Of a DNA stretch of 6,121 bases, positions 5,322 through 6,121 are shown one piece after another. Position 1 is the first letter of the stretch. Every line of letters begins with the position of its first letter. The notes beneath the pieces were generated by a model. That model did no database searches. It was not told the origin of the DNA and saw only the letters and a list, made by a program, of their open reading frames with translations. The stretch is from Frankiaceae bacterium (GTDB taxonomy: Bacteria; Actinomycetota; Actinomycetes; JAFAQI01), in contig JAVEEH010000013.1 in NCBI GenBank assembly GCA_030840545.1, positions 1 through 6,121 on the forward strand, in the 5' to 3' direction. Both the position numbers and the translations under genes were made by a program.

Positions 5322-5846
5322 ATGAGCAAAGCGCGTGCAACAGCCACCATCATCGCAAGTGCAGGGGTCGCCGTCGCGCTCACGGCAACGTCGTTCGCGA
5401 TCGCGTCACCCGCGACGACACCCACCCCCGGGGTCGTCAAGCTCTACAACATCAACCTCGAGTCAGCCCCGGTCCACAACGGCATCCACCCCAGCTTCAT
5501 CGGGACGCCGGTGTCGGTGAACTTCGTCAACCGCAAGACGACGGCGCTCGTGGTCGCGACGCTGGACTACTACAGCACGGACGGCAACCAGCTCGACGCC
5601 GACCTCGCGCCCTGCTATTCCAAGGGCACCGGAGCTGCCAAGGCGACGACCCGCGTCGAACCCAACTTCTACTCGTCGGCGAGCAGCTACTTCGCGCAAA
5701 CCGTCTCCGGTGCGATCGGCAACCTGCCGGCGGGCACCTATCACGTCGGTGTCTGCACGTGGTACGAGTCGGCCAACGTCGGACACGGGCACGGCACGGC
5801 GACCGTCGAGGTGGTGCAGGCGCAGGCAGTTCTCGGCTCCGTCTGA
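5322..5846 (+). CDS. Small secreted protein with signal peptide, function unknown
   Basis: This 174-residue protein begins with a classical Sec signal peptide: basic MSKAR, a hydrophobic core at about residues 9-24, and AIA-S as a likely signal peptidase I site after A28. There is no lipobox cysteine and no twin arginine. The mature part, about 146 residues, is rich in alternating hydrophobic residues (VSVNFVN, ALVVATLDYY, GTYHVGVCTWYES, TATVEVV), suggesting a single beta-sandwich domain. Only two cysteines occur (C98 and C145), which would fit one disulfide. YSTDGNQLDADLAP and LPAGTYHVGVC recall turns of immunoglobulin-like or pre-peptidase-like extracellular domains, but no family is recognised. 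The ATG is fixed by GGGGG five bases upstream. It follows the dehydrogenase gene by 54 bases on the same strand, and faces the propeller gene tail to tail. Function is unknown. Confidence 0.82.
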   Translation: MSKARATATIIASAGVAVALTATSFAIASPATTPTPGVVKLYNINLESAPVHNGIHPSFIGTPVSVNFVNRKTTALVVATLDYYSTDGNQLDADLAPCYSKGTGAAKATTRVEPNFYSSASSYFAQTVSGAIGNLPAGTYHVGVCTWYESANVGHGHGTATVEVVQAQAVLGSV

Positions 5847-5848
5847 GT

Positions 5849-5873
5849 CGCGGCGGCGTGATCAGGCGTCGCG
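5849..5873 (+). terminator. Candidate terminator hairpin after the secreted-protein gene
   Basis: CGCGGCG (5849-5855) can pair with CGTCGCG (5867-5873) over seven base pairs including one G-U, around an 11-base loop. It begins two bases after the stop codon. No T tract follows, and the right arm lies inside the end of the convergent gene, so this is only a candidate. Confidence 0.28.
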
Positions 5874-6121
5874 GACCGCGATGAGTCCACCGAAGCAGGA
5901 GATGTAAGCCGTGCCGTCCGGCCCGATCGTGATGGGGGCCCACGCGTTGTCATACGCCGGTCCGTCACCTGTGTGAATCCGCGCGACCGTGCGTCCGGTG
6001 CGCCAGTCGACGACGGTCAGGTACCACGCGTCGATGCCGGATGCCTGCCGCGTCGGTGAGTAGAGGTAGAGGTTTCCGTTGCCGCGGGCGAGCTTCGGCA
6101 CCACCGACGGTGACAGCACCC
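5862..6121 (-). CDS. C-terminal end of a beta-propeller (PQQ-like/WD-style) protein; 5' part outside the window
   Basis: The last 86 or so codons of a minus-strand gene are visible; the frame is open at the window edge. A GTG at 6119 is in frame but lies within propeller-like sequence without any ribosome binding site, so it is probably internal. Two blade-like repeats are visible: NLYLYSPTRQ...WYLTVVDWRTGRTVARIHTG, then WAPITIGPDGTAYISCFGGLIAVRD. The pattern of V-D-x-x-T-G-R-x-V and G-P-D-G-T-A-Y is typical of strands and turns of bacterial PQQ-like, SMP-30/gluconolactonase-like or NHL propellers, which are often extracytoplasmic sugar, quinone or protein-binding modules. Whether this protein is exported or enzymatic cannot be told, as its N-terminus is missing. 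It converges on the secreted-protein gene, with 15 bases between the stops. Confidence 0.8.
   Translation of the reverse strand, partial: VLSPSVVPKLARGNGNLYLYSPTRQASGIDAWYLTVVDWRTGRTVARIHTGDGPAYDNAWAPITIGPDGTAYISCFGGLIAVRDA

Noticed and set aside
5870..5882. Short inverted repeat TCGCGG-A-CCGCGA
   Set aside because: The loop is one base and it lies within the coding end of the propeller gene; no role as a terminator is plausible.
6016..6024. GTCAGGTAC, identical to nine bases of the operator arm at 3710-3718
   Set aside because: There is no inverted partner beside it, and it is explained by the codons for Y-L-T in the propeller gene.

Overview
The window comes from a GC-rich actinobacterium. 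The evidence is the GC-biased third codon positions, GTG starts, small gaps between genes, a perfect actinobacterial-type LexA (SOS) box, a gene start resembling the DUF222/HNH (13E12-like) family, and two enzymes of families that use the deazaflavin cofactor F420. The sequence does not settle the genus. No RNA gene, insertion sequence, CRISPR array or phage gene was seen, and no stretch of 300 bases lacks a gene.

Left part (1-1600). The window opens inside a minus-strand gene that looks like the N-terminus of a DUF222/HNH-type protein. Its promoter is unusually clear: TTGAAA, a 17-bp spacer and TATGAT, with a 16-bp LexA palindrome lying over the inferred transcription start and start codon. 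This suggests a leaderless, DNA-damage-inducible transcript. Next come a 61-residue two-helix membrane protein on the minus strand and, divergent from it, an 86-residue single-helix protein followed by a six-helix membrane protein of about 213 residues. The last two are probably one operon.

Centre (1612-5267). This is a divergent redox cluster. To the left run an Old Yellow Enzyme-type flavin oxidoreductase with a C-terminal cysteine cluster and, coupled to it through a TGATG stop/start overlap, an LLM-class F420-dependent oxidoreductase. To the right run a Ddn-type F420-dependent nitroreductase/quinone reductase and, 10 bases later, an extended short-chain NAD(P)-dependent dehydrogenase/epimerase. 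The two transcripts diverge around a perfect 10-3-10 palindrome (3696-3718), which is probably the operator of a dimeric TetR-like repressor not encoded here. Likely -10 boxes sit 6 bases before both start codons, so both mRNAs may be leaderless. The enzymes together suggest reduction, dehydrogenation or epimerisation of some unsaturated or carbonyl substrate; the substrate cannot be read from the sequence.

Right part (5322-6121). A small secreted protein with a signal peptide and two cysteines, of unknown function, faces the C-terminal end of a minus-strand gene that looks like a beta-propeller protein. Hairpins cover both tail-to-tail junctions (near 1600 and 5855) and may act as terminators.

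The best candidates for follow-up are the LexA-controlled leaderless promoter, the shared palindromic operator of the F420/flavin cluster, and a strong hairpin that buries the start codon of the dehydrogenase gene. Nothing here demonstrates a wholly new system.
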